Shown: positions 1-10,302, counted from the first letter of the stretch. The stretch is 35,819 nucleotides of DNA from Streptomyces afghaniensis 772 (GCA_000415505.1 KE354166.1:1-35819), one strand, 5' to 3'. A program made the numbers and translations. Notes: a model not told the origin generated them from the sequence alone.

Positions 1-2
1 GT

Positions 3-416
3 GCGGGCGCCGAAGCCGGCGCGGGTGCCGAGGCCGGAGCCGGTGCCGAAGCGGGCGCGGGTGCCGAGGCCGGTGCGGGCGCCGGGGAGGGCGCGGGTGC
101 GGGCGAGGCGGGCAACGCCGGTGCCGGCACGATCAGCTGCCCGGACGTCGCCTCCCAGCTGCCCGCGATCCCGGCTTCCGCCCAGGCCGAGGTCGACCGC
201 AACCTGGCGCTGCTGGACACGCAGGTCGCGGAGGCCAACAAGCGCCTCGTCGACACTGTCGGCCAGGGCGGGCCCAACTTCGTCCAGAACGCCATCCTCG
301 GCCCGCTGGAGGACAAGCGGATCTCCACCGTCAACCGCATCGCCACGGCCATCGGCCGCACGGCCGAGAAGCCGGCCGGTCTGGACTCCCTGGCCGCCTG
401 CACGCTCACCAAGTGA
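3..416 (+). CDS. Ala/Gly/Glu-repeat secreted-type protein, C-terminal part (5' end outside window)
   Basis: The reading frame enters from the left edge without a start codon and ends at TGA 414-416. It opens with a low-complexity stretch built from the hexapeptide AEAGAG, repeated four times at 9-80, followed by degenerate Gly/Ala/Glu sequence. A compact domain of about 90 residues follows, starting near SCPDVASQLP. It is rich in Ala, Asn, Leu and Val and has one Cys near each end (SCPD and AACTLTK), which could form a disulfide in an exported protein. This frame is preferred over the Arg/Pro-rich frame starting at GTG 1 because its amino-acid composition is normal and its stop gives sensible spacing to the next gene. 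No family is recognised. The secretion signal, if present, lies upstream of the window. Confidence 0.75.
   Translation, partial: AGAEAGAGAEAGAGAEAGAGAEAGAGAGEGAGAGEAGNAGAGTISCPDVASQLPAIPASAQAEVDRNLALLDTQVAEANKRLVDTVGQGGPNFVQNAILGPLEDKRISTVNRIATAIGRTAEKPAGLDSLAACTLTK
9..80 (+). repeat. 18-bp coding minisatellite, four units
   Basis: Four tandem 18-bp units start at 9, 27, 45 and 63 and each encodes AEAGAG. Units differ only by a few, mostly silent, changes. A decayed continuation runs to about 130. The array continues to or beyond the left edge, so the full copy number is unknown. Confidence 0.8.
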
Positions 417-497
417 GGTGACAGGCGCTGTGGCCGCCCCGCGTGAGCGCCGGCCGGGGCGGCCACGGGAGCGGCAATTCCTTGGACACGCCATCCT

Positions 498-526
498 TTA
501 GGCAGTCGAAAGACCTGCGTCATAAT
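498..526 (+). promoter_or_regulatory. candidate promoter for a leaderless PNPOx transcript
   Basis: A -10-like CATAAT sits at 521-526, seven bases before the ATG at 534. A weak -35-like TTAGGC sits at 498-503 with a 17-base spacer. No Shine-Dalgarno sequence precedes the ATG, so transcription may begin at or next to the start codon. The -35 match is poor. The rest of the 117-base gap from 417 shows nothing else. Confidence 0.35.
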
Positions 527-533
527 CGGTCGC

Positions 534-1121
534 ATGGGAAAAACACATGAGCGCATAGAAGGCCGGCTCCGCTCGTTCATCGAAGCGCAGCCGGTCTTCT
601 TCACCGCCACCGCTCCCCTGTCCGCCGACGGCACGGTCAACCTCTCCCCCAAGGGACTCAAGGGCTCCTTCGTGGTGCTCGACGACCACACCGTCGCCTA
701 CCTCGACTTCGCCGGCTCCAACGCCGAGACCATCGCCCATCTGCGGGAGAACGGGCGGATCACCCTGATGTGGTGCGCCTTCCAGGGCCCGCCGAACATC
801 GTCCGGGTGCACGGGCGCGGGGAGCCGGTCTTCCGGGACGACCCCCGTTTCGGAGAGCTGCTCGGCCACTTTCCGGACATCGACCCGGCACAGCACGGGC
901 TGCGCGCGATCATCGTCGTCACGGCCGAACTCGTCCGCGACACCTGCGGCTACGCCGTGCCCTTCATGGCGTACGAGGCGGAACGCGACCTGCACGGCAA
1001 GCGTTTCGCCCGCGAGGACGACGCCTCGCTCAGTGCCTACTTCACCAAGAAGGAGCACATCGCGACCAGCCTGGACGGACTACCCGGGCTGCCGTTGCCG
1101 CTGCCGCCCTCTACCGTCTGA
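534..1121 (+). CDS. pyridoxamine 5'-phosphate oxidase-like flavoprotein
   Basis: This 195-residue protein fits the PNPOx-like FMN-binding split-barrel family. An N-terminal helix is followed by the strand FFTATAPLSADGTVNLSPKG, a typical first barrel segment. IVRVHGRGEPVF is the usual strand after the helix NAETIAHLRENGRITLMW. Members bind FMN, F420 or heme and act as small cytosolic reductases or oxidases; the substrate cannot be read from sequence. It is not the vitamin B6 enzyme PdxH, whose C-terminal signature is absent. The ATG at 534 is chosen because the family motif begins soon after it and a -10-like element lies just upstream. It is followed four bases later by the transpeptidase gene on the same strand. 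Confidence 0.85.
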   Translation: MGKTHERIEGRLRSFIEAQPVFFTATAPLSADGTVNLSPKGLKGSFVVLDDHTVAYLDFAGSNAETIAHLRENGRITLMWCAFQGPPNIVRVHGRGEPVFRDDPRFGELLGHFPDIDPAQHGLRAIIVVTAELVRDTCGYAVPFMAYEAERDLHGKRFAREDDASLSAYFTKKEHIATSLDGLPGLPLPLPPSTV

Positions 1122-1124
1122 GGC

Positions 1125-1823
1125 ATGCGCCCCGGTGCCGTCGCCCTCGCCGTCTCCTCCCTCGTCGTGCTCGGCGCCGGGCCGCCCGCCCCCTCGTCCC
1201 CGCTGCCGGCCCGGATGACGGACACCGGCGGCGGCACCCAGCTGATCACCGCGGTCGCCCCGCGGAAGGCCTCGACGACGGGCACGGTCACCTGGTGGGA
1301 CCTCAGGGGTGGGCGGTGGGTGAGGGCGGGTTCCGCTCCCGCGCGGTTCGGAGCGAACGGGCTGGCCGAGGGCGCGTCCCGTACCCAGGGGACGAACACG
1401 ACGCCCACGGGTCTGTACGGGCTGCCGTACGCCTTCGGCATCAAGGCGGCGCCGCGCGGAACGGCGTACAGGTACCGCCGGGTGCACCGGAACTCCTGGT
1501 GGTGCCAGGACAACGGCTCCCGCTCCTACAACCGCTGGACCGAGCCCCGCGCGGCCGACTGCCGGGCCGCCGAGTCCGAGCACCTGATCACCTACGGCGA
1601 GCGGTACGCGCACGCGCTCGTCATCGGCTTCAACTACGAGCGTCCGGTGCGGGGGCGCGGCGCGGGCATCTTCCTGCATGTCAACGGGCGGGGGGCGACG
1701 GCCGGGTGCGTGTCCGTGCCGAAGCGCGCCATGCGGACGCTCCTCCGCTGGGCCGACCCGGCGAAGCGCCCCCACATCGCCGTCGGGACGGCGAGCGGGA
1801 CCACCGCCGTCACGCGCTACTAG
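1125..1823 (+). CDS. secreted L,D-transpeptidase (YkuD-type) family protein
   Basis: This 232-residue protein begins with a short hydrophobic signal (VALAVSSLVVLGAG) followed by Pro/Ser-rich sequence, consistent with export. The C-terminal half carries HVNGRGATAGCVSVP, matching the YkuD motif HxxG...SxGC, with likely catalytic Cys195 and His185. Such enzymes form 3-3 peptidoglycan cross-links or attach proteins to the wall, working outside the membrane. Two extra cysteines (C127, C146) could form a disulfide. The related group in Streptomyces is often annotated only as L,D-transpeptidase family protein, and activity is inferred. The ATG lies three bases after the stop of the PNPOx gene, so the two are probably co-transcribed. 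The 169-bp gap that follows holds the next operon's upstream region. Confidence 0.82.
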   Translation: MRPGAVALAVSSLVVLGAGPPAPSSPLPARMTDTGGGTQLITAVAPRKASTTGTVTWWDLRGGRWVRAGSAPARFGANGLAEGASRTQGTNTTPTGLYGLPYAFGIKAAPRGTAYRYRRVHRNSWWCQDNGSRSYNRWTEPRAADCRAAESEHLITYGERYAHALVIGFNYERPVRGRGAGIFLHVNGRGATAGCVSVPKRAMRTLLRWADPAKRPHIAVGTASGTTAVTRY

Positions 1824-1992
1824 AGCCGGGACGCCGCTCCGGCGCCCGCTGCTGGAGCCGGGAGGCCCGCCTTGGCGCCCGTCCGGGTTACCGCTGGTCA
1901 CCTCCGTGCGCACACGACTCGGTACGCGGCTGAACACTCCCGTGTCCCGGCACGTATCTGTGGGCCAAGGGTCAAGTCCCCACGGAGGAACC

Positions 1993-3375
1993 GTGACCAC
2001 CACGCTCGCAGGCGGCCGTGCCGCCCGCCGCCAGACGATGCGCCGCATCCGCCCGCGCCGCTCCCCGGCCGTACCGCTGCTGATCGCCCTGTGGGCAGGT
2101 GCGGCGGCTGTGCTGTGGCTGTGGTGGGACAACACACCGTCCCTCGCGGACACCACGAGCAAGATCCTGGCCGCGGGCCGGATCACCGGCCTGCTCGCCG
2201 GCTACCTCATGGCGCTGGTGGTGCTCCAGATGGCCCGGGTGCCCGCGCTGGAGCGGCGAGTGGGCACCGACCGGGTCGCCCGCTGGCACGCCATGACCGG
2301 CCGCTACACGCTCTGCCTGGTCCTGGCGCACGTCTTCCTCACCATGTGGGGCTATGCCCTCCAGGCGGGCAAGGGGCTCGGCGACATCGTCCAGCAGACG
2401 ATCGACTCCATCAACCAGCTGCCGGACATGGGCAAGGCCGCCATCGGCACGGGCCTGCTGTTCGTCATCGGGATCCTCTCGATCGGCGGCGTCCGCCGTC
2501 TGATCGGGTACGACACCTGGTACCACGTGCACCTGCTCACCTACGCGTCGGTGTACATGACGTTCTGGCACCAGATCACGACCGGCAACGAGTTCGCCGT
2601 CGAGCCCGCCGCGAAGACCTTCTGGTACGGGCTGTACGGCGCGGTGACCGCGCTCGTCCTCTGGTACCGGATCCTCACCCCGATCCGGCTGAACCTGCGG
2701 CACCGGATGCGGGTCGAGGCGGTCATCGAGGAGACCCCGGGGATCGTGTCTGTGCTGATCGGCGGGCGCAAGCTGCACCGGATGGGCGCGGAGGCGGGCC
2801 AGTTCTTCCGCTGGCGGTTCAAGGCGCCCGGCATGCGCTTCAGTTCGCACCCGTACTCCCTGTCGGCGGCGCCCCGCCCGGACATGCTGCGGATCACCGT
2901 CAAGGCGATCGGTGACCACACGTCCCGGCTGCGCGAACTCGAGCCCGGCACCAAGGTGTGGGCGGAGGGCCCGTACGGCGCGATGACCGCGCAACGCCGC
3001 AGCCGCGGCAAGGTGCTGCTGGTCGCGGGCGGTGTCGGCATCACCCCGATGCGGGCCCTGTTCGAGACGCTGCCCGGCGCCTCCGGCGACATCACGCTGC
3101 TCTACCGGGCCAACAGCACCCAGGACCTGGCCCTGTGGGGCGAACTCGCCAAGATCGCCGACGAACGCGGGGCGCGGCTGATGTACGCGGTCAACAGCCC
3201 CGACGGGGAACGCCCCGACATCTCCGCGGAGTCCCTCCGGCGGAAGATCCCGGACATCGGCGACCACGACGTCTTCATGTGCGGGCCGCCCGGCTTCGCG
3301 CAGTCGGTGTACGAGGCACTGCGCGGCGCGGGAGTCCCCGCCCGCCGTATCCATCACGAGTCGTTCGAGATGTGA
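1993..3375 (+). CDS. ferric-reductase-like transmembrane flavoprotein with FAD/NAD(P)-binding module
   Basis: This 460-residue protein has six likely membrane helices in residues 25-225, with His99 and His113 on one helical hairpin and His178, His180 and His193 on another, suited to bis-heme ligation as in the PF01794 family. The cytosolic half is a ferredoxin-reductase module: HPYS (286-289) for FAD, GGVGITPMR (346-354) for the nucleotide, and a CGPPG motif near 433. It should pass electrons from NAD(P)H through FAD and heme across the membrane. The GTG at 1993 is chosen because GGAGGA at 1984-1989 precedes it; an ATG at 1678 in the same frame would put the start inside the transpeptidase gene. 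The two downstream genes supply an exported flavin carrier and its FMN-loading enzyme, so the acceptor is probably extracytoplasmic. Confidence 0.85.
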   Translation: MTTTLAGGRAARRQTMRRIRPRRSPAVPLLIALWAGAAAVLWLWWDNTPSLADTTSKILAAGRITGLLAGYLMALVVLQMARVPALERRVGTDRVARWHAMTGRYTLCLVLAHVFLTMWGYALQAGKGLGDIVQQTIDSINQLPDMGKAAIGTGLLFVIGILSIGGVRRLIGYDTWYHVHLLTYASVYMTFWHQITTGNEFAVEPAAKTFWYGLYGAVTALVLWYRILTPIRLNLRHRMRVEAVIEETPGIVSVLIGGRKLHRMGAEAGQFFRWRFKAPGMRFSSHPYSLSAAPRPDMLRITVKAIGDHTSRLRELEPGTKVWAEGPYGAMTAQRRSRGKVLLVAGGVGITPMRALFETLPGASGDITLLYRANSTQDLALWGELAKIADERGARLMYAVNSPDGERPDISAESLRRKIPDIGDHDVFMCGPPGFAQSVYEALRGAGVPARRIHHESFEM

Positions 3376-3415
3376 GCGACGGGACATCAACGGCCCTTCA
3401 GGAGCTTGAGAAACG

Positions 3416-4470
3416 ATGAGGAAGTCTCACCCCGTCCGGCGTGCCGTGCTCGCCGGCGCAGCCACCGTCTCCGGGATCGTGCTGCTGCTGTCACTGAAGC
3501 CGGCCTCCGACCCGGGCTCCGCCCAGGCGGCGGGGCAGGCGCCGCCCGCGGCGGCCGGGCAGGCCCCGCAGGGCGGCGTGAACGGCGCGGTCACCGGTGA
3601 CGCGGCGCAGACGCAGTACGGCGCGGTGCAGGTGCGCCTGACCATGAGCAACGGCAAGATCACTCAGGCCGAGGCGGTCCAGGCCCCCAAGGGCGGCCGC
3701 AGCGACCAGATCACCGCCAGCTCCGTGCCCCGCCTCAACCAGGCGGTGGTCGCCGCACAGAGCGCGGACATCGACGCCGTGTCCGGGGCGACGTACACCA
3801 GCGCCGGCTACAAGAAGTCCCTCCAGTCGGCGCTGGACAAGGCCAAGGCCTCGGCCGGCGGCGCGCAGGGCTCGGGCAACGCCCAGACGCTGACCGGCGA
3901 TGTGGCGCAGACGCAGTACGGCCCGGTGCAGGTCCGCATCACCGTCGCCGGCGGCAAGATCACCAAGGCCGAAGCCGTCCAGGCCCCCAAGGGCGGCCGC
4001 AGCGACCAGATCACCTCCTCCTCCGTCCCCCGCCTCAACCAGGCGGCCGTCGCGGCCGGGAGCGCGGACATCGACGCGGTCTCGGGCGCCACCTACACCA
4101 GCGCCGGTTACAAGAAGTCCCTCCAGTCCGCACTGGACAAGGCTCCGGCAGGGGGCGTTCGTCCCAGGCCGCCGGCTCCGGGGGCGGTCAGGCCCAGACG
4201 CAGACCCTCACCGGCAGCGTGGCGCAGACCCAGTACGGCCCAGTACAGGTCCGCATCACCGTCGCCGGCGGCAAGATCACCAAGGCCGAAGCCGTCCAGG
4301 CCCCCAAGGGCGGCCGCAGCGACCAGATCACCTCCTCCTCCGTCCCCCGCCTCAACCAGGCGGCCGTCGCGGCCGGAAACGCACAGATCGACGCCGTCTC
4401 CGGAGCCACCTACACCAGTGCCGGCTACAAGCAGTCCCTCCAGTCGGCGCTGGACCAGGCCGGTGGCTGA
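3416..4470 (+). CDS. exported FMN-binding protein with three FMN_bind domains; apparent -1 frameshift near 4151-4155
   Basis: An N-terminal signal or anchor (VLAGAATVSGIVLLLSL) is followed by three FMN_bind (PF04205) domains at about 3602-3840, 3902-4140 and 4219-4460. Each ends with DAVSGATYTSAGY, matching the ApbE flavinylation motif in which a Thr carries covalent FMN. Domains 1 and 2 share the frame of ATG 3416. Domain 3 lies one base back and ends at TGA 4468-4470. The shift maps to the GGGGG run at 4151-4155: one more G would join the frames as an Ala-Gly-Gly-Arg-Ser-Ser linker and give about 351 residues. The domain 1-2 offset is 300 bases and the domain 2-3 offset is 317, one short of a multiple of three. 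AGGAG at 3400-3404 is the likely ribosome site. The break may be a sequencing error, a mutation or recoding. Confidence 0.8.
3602..4460 (+). repeat. three tandem FMN_bind coding repeats
   Basis: Units begin at about 3602, 3902 and 4219. Units 2 and 3 are almost identical at base level across the core, including long runs with no synonymous change. Unit 1 is slightly more diverged. This indicates recent duplication or gene conversion inside the gene and makes the region prone to slippage or misassembly. Confidence 0.85.
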
Positions 4471-5266
4471 CACGGTGGCCGACTCCGCACAGGCTCCCGC
4501 CGCGGTACGTCATGCGGAGGAGACGATGGGGACCGTCTTCTCCTTCGACGTCCGCGGCGGGGATCCCGGCGCCGTGCGCGCGGCGGTGGACGAAGCCGTC
4601 GCCGGGCTGCACCGGGTCGACGAGGTGTTCAGCACCTACCGCGAGGACAGCCAGATCTCCCGGCTGCAACGCGGTGAGCTGACGGTCGAGGAGTGTGATC
4701 CCGAGGTCGCCGAGGTGCTGGAGCTGGCGGCCGAGGCGGAGCGGCTGAGCGACGGCTGGTTCAGCACGTCGTACGGGGGCCGCCTCGATCCGACCGGCAT
4801 CGTGAAGGGCTGGGCGGTCGAGCGGGCGGCACGGCAGTTGGCCGCGGTGCCCGGGGTGAGTGGGGTGAGCGTCAACGGCGGCGGCGATGTGCAGTTGCTC
4901 GGTGTTCCCGGTGCGCAGCGGCCGTGGCGCGTCGGAGTCTCGGATCCCCTGCGACCGGGGGGTCTCGCGGCGGTGATCTCCGCGGCGGGGGTGGACGAAC
5001 TGGCCGTGGCCACGTCCGGGACCGCGGAGCGGGGCGCGCATATCGTCGACCCGCGCACGGGCCGTTCGGCCGTGACCGACCTGGTCGCCGTCACGGTGGT
5101 GGGGCCTCGGCTGACGTGGGCGGACTGCTGGGCCACGGCGGCGTTCGCGATGGGGTCGCGGGAGGGCTTGACGTGGCTGGAGTCGCTGCCGGGGGTCGAG
5201 GCGCTGTTGATCACCGCGGGTGATGAGGTGCGCTGTACCGGGGGGTTGGCGGCGCGGCTGGGGTGA
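4463..5266 (+). CDS. apbE: FAD:protein FMN transferase (ApbE family)
   Basis: This 267-residue protein shows the ApbE signatures in order: the N-terminal MGTVFSFDV strand, FSTYREDSQISRL, the DPTGIVKGWAVERA segment, VNGGGDVQLLG, the ATSGTAERGAHIVDPRTGRS metal and flavin site, and ADCWATAAFAMG near the C-terminus. ApbE cleaves FAD and attaches FMN by a phosphoester bond to Ser or Thr in the target motif, which occurs three times in the preceding gene. GTG 4463 overlaps the upstream stop by eight bases (GTGGCTGA), indicating translational coupling; GTG 4475 is an alternative. No clear signal peptide or lipobox is seen, unlike many ApbE proteins. The frame is open back to 3416, but that is the out-of-frame translation of FMN_bind domain 3, not a fusion. 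Confidence 0.9.
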   Translation: MADTVADSAQAPAAVRHAEETMGTVFSFDVRGGDPGAVRAAVDEAVAGLHRVDEVFSTYREDSQISRLQRGELTVEECDPEVAEVLELAAEAERLSDGWFSTSYGGRLDPTGIVKGWAVERAARQLAAVPGVSGVSVNGGGDVQLLGVPGAQRPWRVGVSDPLRPGGLAAVISAAGVDELAVATSGTAERGAHIVDPRTGRSAVTDLVAVTVVGPRLTWADCWATAAFAMGSREGLTWLESLPGVEALLITAGDEVRCTGGLAARLG

Positions 5267-5272
5267 GTGGGA

Positions 5273-5292
5273 CCTGGGGCGGATGCCCCAGG
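5273..5292. terminator. hairpin after apbE
   Basis: CCTGGGGC (5273-5280) and GCCCCAGG (5285-5292) form a perfect 8-bp stem with a four-base GGAT loop, six bases past the apbE stop. There is no U-run. It sits between convergent apbE and argR and overlaps the start of dispersed repeat copy A. Confidence 0.5.
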
Positions 5293-5356
5293 GGCGCGGG
5301 GAACTGCGCGACCACAGCACACCCGCACACAACCACCAACGGCAACCCCCACGGCG
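5285..5356 (+). repeat. dispersed intergenic element, copy A
   Basis: It shares the core GCGCGGGGAACTGCGCGACC with copies at 25742-25822 (inverted) and 26907-26982. It ends CCCCCACGGCG like copy C, three bases before the argR stop codon. It fills most of the gap between convergent apbE and argR. I recall the core as a common Streptomyces intergenic sequence, but this was not checked. Confidence 0.7.
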
Positions 5357-5359
5357 TGC

Positions 5360-5905
5360 TCAGTGCCCGTTCTGCGCCAGCCTCAGCAGATGGTCGGCCA
5401 GCGCCTGCCCCCCGTCAGGATTCCGGCTGATCAGCAGCAACGTGTCGTCACCGGCGATCGTCCCCAGGATGTCGTGCAGCTCGGCCTGGTCGATCGCCGA
5501 CGCCAGGAACTGCGCGGCCCCCGGAGGAGTCCGCAGGACCACGAGGTTCGCCGAAGCCTCCGCGGAGATCAGCAGCTCCTGCGACAACCGCCGCATCCGC
5601 TCCTCCTTCGCCGACCCGCCCAGCGGTGCGCGCGGCGTGCGGAAACCGCCCTCGCTCGGCACCGCATAGATCAGGTCGCCGTCGGTGTTGCGGATCTTCA
5701 CCGCGTTCAGCTCGTCCAGGTCCCGGGAGAGCGTCGCCTGCGTGACGCTCAGCCCGTCGTCGGCGAGCAGCTTCGCCAGCTGGCTCTGCGACCGCACGGG
5801 CTGCCGGTTGAGGATGTCCACGATCCGGCGGTGGCGTGCGGTGCGGGTCTGCGGCACGGCGGGCCCGTTCGCCCCCGGCTGCTCGTGGTCCTGCGCCTGG
5901 CTCAT
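5360..5905 (-). CDS. argR: arginine repressor ArgR
   Basis: This 181-residue protein has the ArgR N-terminal winged helix ([16 protein letters not shown], then [20 protein letters not shown] as the helix-turn-helix) and the C-terminal arginine-binding and hexamerisation domain with GTIAGDDT. With arginine bound it represses the arg genes at ARG boxes. The start MSQAQDHE at 5905 was chosen: it lies seven bases after the argD stop and leaves a short polar leader of normal length. The upstream ATG at 6001 would place 32 residues inside argD. It is the last gene of argC-J-B-D-R, so the repressor is made under the promoter it is expected to control, which gives autoregulation. Confidence 0.95.
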   Translation of the reverse strand: MSQAQDHEQPGANGPAVPQTRTARHRRIVDILNRQPVRSQSQLAKLLADDGLSVTQATLSRDLDELNAVKIRNTDGDLIYAVPSEGGFRTPRAPLGGSAKEERMRRLSQELLISAEASANLVVLRTPPGAAQFLASAIDQAELHDILGTIAGDDTLLLISRNPDGGQALADHLLRLAQNGH

Positions 5906-5912
5906 CGTCGTC

Positions 5913-7127
5913 TCATTCCCCGGATCGTCCGTCCCCGTCGGCTGCGCCTGCGTCGAGGACGCCGGGCAGCGCCCGGAGGAAGGCGTCCACCTCGTCGTCA
6001 CCGATGTTCAGCGGCGGCATGAGCCGTACGACGTCGGGAGCGGGCGCGTTCACCAGGAGGCCGGCGTCCTGAGCCGCCTGCTGCACCTGGGGCGCGAGCG
6101 GCTCGGTGAGCACGATACCCAGGAGGAGACCCGCGCCCCGGACGAAATCGATCAACTCGTGACCGAGGCCCTCGATCCCGTCCCGCAACTTCTCGCTCTG
6201 CCGCTTGACGTTCTGCAGCAACCCCTCGTTCTCGATGGTGTCGAGGACGGCGAGCCCGGCGGCGCAGGCGACGGGGTTGCCGCCGAAGGTCGTGCCGTGG
6301 TGGCCGGGCTGGAGCAGTTCGGCGGCGCGCCCGAAGGCGACGGTCGCGCCGAGCGGCAGCCCGCCACCGAGGCCCTTGGCGAGGGTGACGACGTCGGGCA
6401 GCACGCCCTCGTGGGCCTGGTACTCGAACCAGTGCCCGGTCCGGCCGACGCCGGTCTGCACCTCGTCGAGGACGAGCAGCGCGCCGGTGGAGGCGGTGAT
6501 GGCCCGGGCGGCCTTGAGGTAGCCGGCGGGCGGGACCACGGCCCCGTTCTCGCCCTGGACCGGCTCGATGATGACCAGGGCCGTCTCGTCCGTCACCGCG
6601 GCGGCCAGCGCCTGCGCGTCGCCGTAGGGGACGTGCGTGACGTCGCCGGGCAGCGGCAGGAAGGGCTCCCGCTTGCCGGGCTGGCCGGTGAGTGCGAGGG
6701 CGCCCATGGTGCGGCCGTGGAAGCCGCCCTCGGTCGCGACCATGTGGGTCCGCCCGGTGAGCCGGCCGATCTTGAAGGCGCCCTCGTTGGCCTCGGCGCC
6801 GGAGTTGCAGAAGTAGACCTTGCCGTCGCGGCCGAAGAGCTGGAGCAGCCGTTCGGCGAGCGCGACCGGCGGCTCGGCGACGAACAGGTTGGAGACATGG
6901 CCGAGGGAGGCGATCTGCCGGCTCACGGCCTCGACGACAACCGGGTGGGCGTGGCCGAGCGCGTTGACCGCGATGCCGCCGACGAAGTCCAGGTACTCCT
7001 TGCCGTCGGCGTCCCACAGCTTGGTGCCCTCACCGCGGACGATCGGCAGCCTCGGGGTGCCGTAGTTGTTCATGAGCGCGTTCTGCCACCGCGCGGTCAG
7101 TTCCTGATTGCCCACGACGTTGCTCAC
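5913..7127 (-). CDS. argD: acetylornithine aminotransferase ArgD
   Basis: This 404-residue class III PLP aminotransferase converts N-acetylglutamate semialdehyde to N-acetylornithine using glutamate. [14 protein letters not shown] binds the cofactor phosphate, [11 protein letters not shown] (from 221) holds the aspartate that contacts the PLP ring, and [14 protein letters not shown] carries the PLP lysine, Lys251. [17 protein letters not shown] is the usual C-terminal domain entry. The start is GTG at 7127-7125, overlapping the argB stop as GTGA. It is the fourth gene of the cluster, directly followed by argR. Related 4-aminobutyrate or ornithine aminotransferases look similar, but the operon fixes the role. 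Confidence 0.95.
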   Translation of the reverse strand: MSNVVGNQELTARWQNALMNNYGTPRLPIVRGEGTKLWDADGKEYLDFVGGIAVNALGHAHPVVVEAVSRQIASLGHVSNLFVAEPPVALAERLLQLFGRDGKVYFCNSGAEANEGAFKIGRLTGRTHMVATEGGFHGRTMGALALTGQPGKREPFLPLPGDVTHVPYGDAQALAAAVTDETALVIIEPVQGENGAVVPPAGYLKAARAITASTGALLVLDEVQTGVGRTGHWFEYQAHEGVLPDVVTLAKGLGGGLPLGATVAFGRAAELLQPGHHGTTFGGNPVACAAGLAVLDTIENEGLLQNVKRQSEKLRDGIEGLGHELIDFVRGAGLLLGIVLTEPLAPQVQQAAQDAGLLVNAPAPDVVRLMPPLNIGDDEVDAFLRALPGVLDAGAADGDGRSGE

Positions 7128-8043
7128 GACTCCCCCTGTTCGCCCGGTCCCTCGGGCTTCTCGTCGGCCACGACCATCGTGCCGATCCCCTCGTCGGTGA
7201 AGATCTCCAGCAGGATCGAGTGCTGGACCCGGCCGTCGATGACCCGGGCGGTGGTGACGCCGCCGCGTACGGCGTGCAGGCAGCCCTCCATCTTCGGCAC
7301 CATGCCGGAGGACAGCTCGGGCAGCAGCCGCTCCAGCTCGGAGGCGGTGAGACGGCTGATCACCTCGTCGCTGTTCGGCCAGTCCTCGTAGAGTCCCTCG
7401 ACGTCCGTGAGGACCATGAGGGTTTCGGCGCCCAGTGCAGCAGCGAGTGCCGCAGCCGCCGTATCAGCATTGACGTTGTAGACATGTCCGTCGTCCTGGG
7501 AGCGGGCGATCGAGGAGACGACCGGGATGCGGCCGTCGGCGAGCAGGGCCTCGATCGCGCCCGTGTCGATCGCGGTGATCTCGCCGACCCGCCCGATGTC
7601 GACGAGTTCGCCGTCGATCTCGGGCTGGTGCTTGGTGGCGGTGATGGTGTGCGCGTCCTCGCCGGTCAGGCCGACGGCGAGCGGACCGTGCTGGTTGAGC
7701 AGCCCGACCAGCTCGCGCTGCACCTGGCCGGCCAGCACCATCCGTACGACGTCCATGGCGTCCTCGGTGGTCACCCTGAGGCCCGCCTTGAACTCGCTGA
7801 CGATGCCGTGCTGGTCGAGGGCGGCGCTGATCTGGGGGCCGCCGCCGTGCACGACGACGGGCTTGAGACCGGCGTGGTGCAGGAACACGACGTCCTGGGC
7901 GAAGGCGGCCTTCAGGTCCTCGTCGATCATGGCGTTGCCGCCGAACTTGATGACGACCGTCTTGCCGTTGTGCCGGACCAGCCAGGGCAGCGCCTCGATG
8001 AGGATCTGGGCCTTGGGCAGGGCGGTGTGTTTGCGGGTGGTGC

Positions 8044-8047
<4 letters not shown>
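7124..8047 (-). CDS. argB: acetylglutamate kinase ArgB
   Basis: This 307-residue amino-acid kinase phosphorylates N-acetylglutamate, the second step of arginine synthesis and usually the point of arginine feedback. VIKFGGNAM (Lys34) and [10 protein letters not shown] form the phosphate and substrate sites. [10 protein letters not shown] and [11 protein letters not shown] are typical of the C-terminal nucleotide domain. The ATG at 8047-8045 overlaps the argJ stop as ATGA, which indicates coupling; the longer open frame to 8320 lies inside argJ. The C-terminus ends in a short acidic and Gly-rich tail beyond the conserved kinase fold. Confidence 0.95.
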
Positions 8048-10232
<2,185 letters not shown>

Positions 10233-10244
10233 TTAGAGGGCATG

Positions 10245-10273
10245 ACTATACGTTGCTCTGCAGTTTTATGCAA
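10245..10273 (-). promoter_or_regulatory. argC operon promoter
   Basis: Reading leftward, TTGCAT (10273-10268) and TATAGT (10250-10245) are separated by exactly 17 bases. This is a good match to a vegetative Streptomyces promoter and lies 25 bases upstream of the argC ATG. The preceding kinase gene on the same strand ends 82 bases from argC, so the arginine genes have their own promoter. Confidence 0.7.
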
Positions 10274-10275
10274 TC
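10258..10275 (-). promoter_or_regulatory. ARG-box-like operator (ArgR)
   Basis: On the minus strand, ATTGCATAAAACTGCAGA fits the ARG-box layout TGnAT-wwww-nTnCA, an imperfect inverted repeat with an A-rich centre. It covers the -35 hexamer and spacer, where ArgR binding would block polymerase. A weaker half-match follows over the -10 (CGTAT-AGTC-ATGCC), allowing a tandem pair. The site is by pattern only, supported by argR lying in the same operon. Confidence 0.5.
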
Positions 10276-10302
10276 ACGCACGCCATGCCCGGGAAAGGCT
10301 GC

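Noticed and set aside
1-501. Rightward open frame starting GTG at position 1
   Set aside because: Arg/Pro-rich composition typical of a shifted GC-rich frame; the neighbouring frame gives a normal protein ending at 416.
4140-4165. Programmed -1 frameshift in the FMN-binding gene
   Set aside because: The G-run could slip, but no clear slippery heptamer plus structured stimulator was identified; an indel is simpler until reads are checked.
3416-5266. A 616-residue fusion of the FMN-binding protein with ApbE
   Set aside because: The middle of the open frame is Pro/Arg/Ser-rich out-of-frame translation of FMN_bind domain 3; that domain is intact in the neighbouring frame with its own stop, and ApbE has a GTG start overlapping it.
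5685-7391. 568-codon rightward open frame
   Set aside because: Antisense to argR, argD and argB; no recognisable domain.
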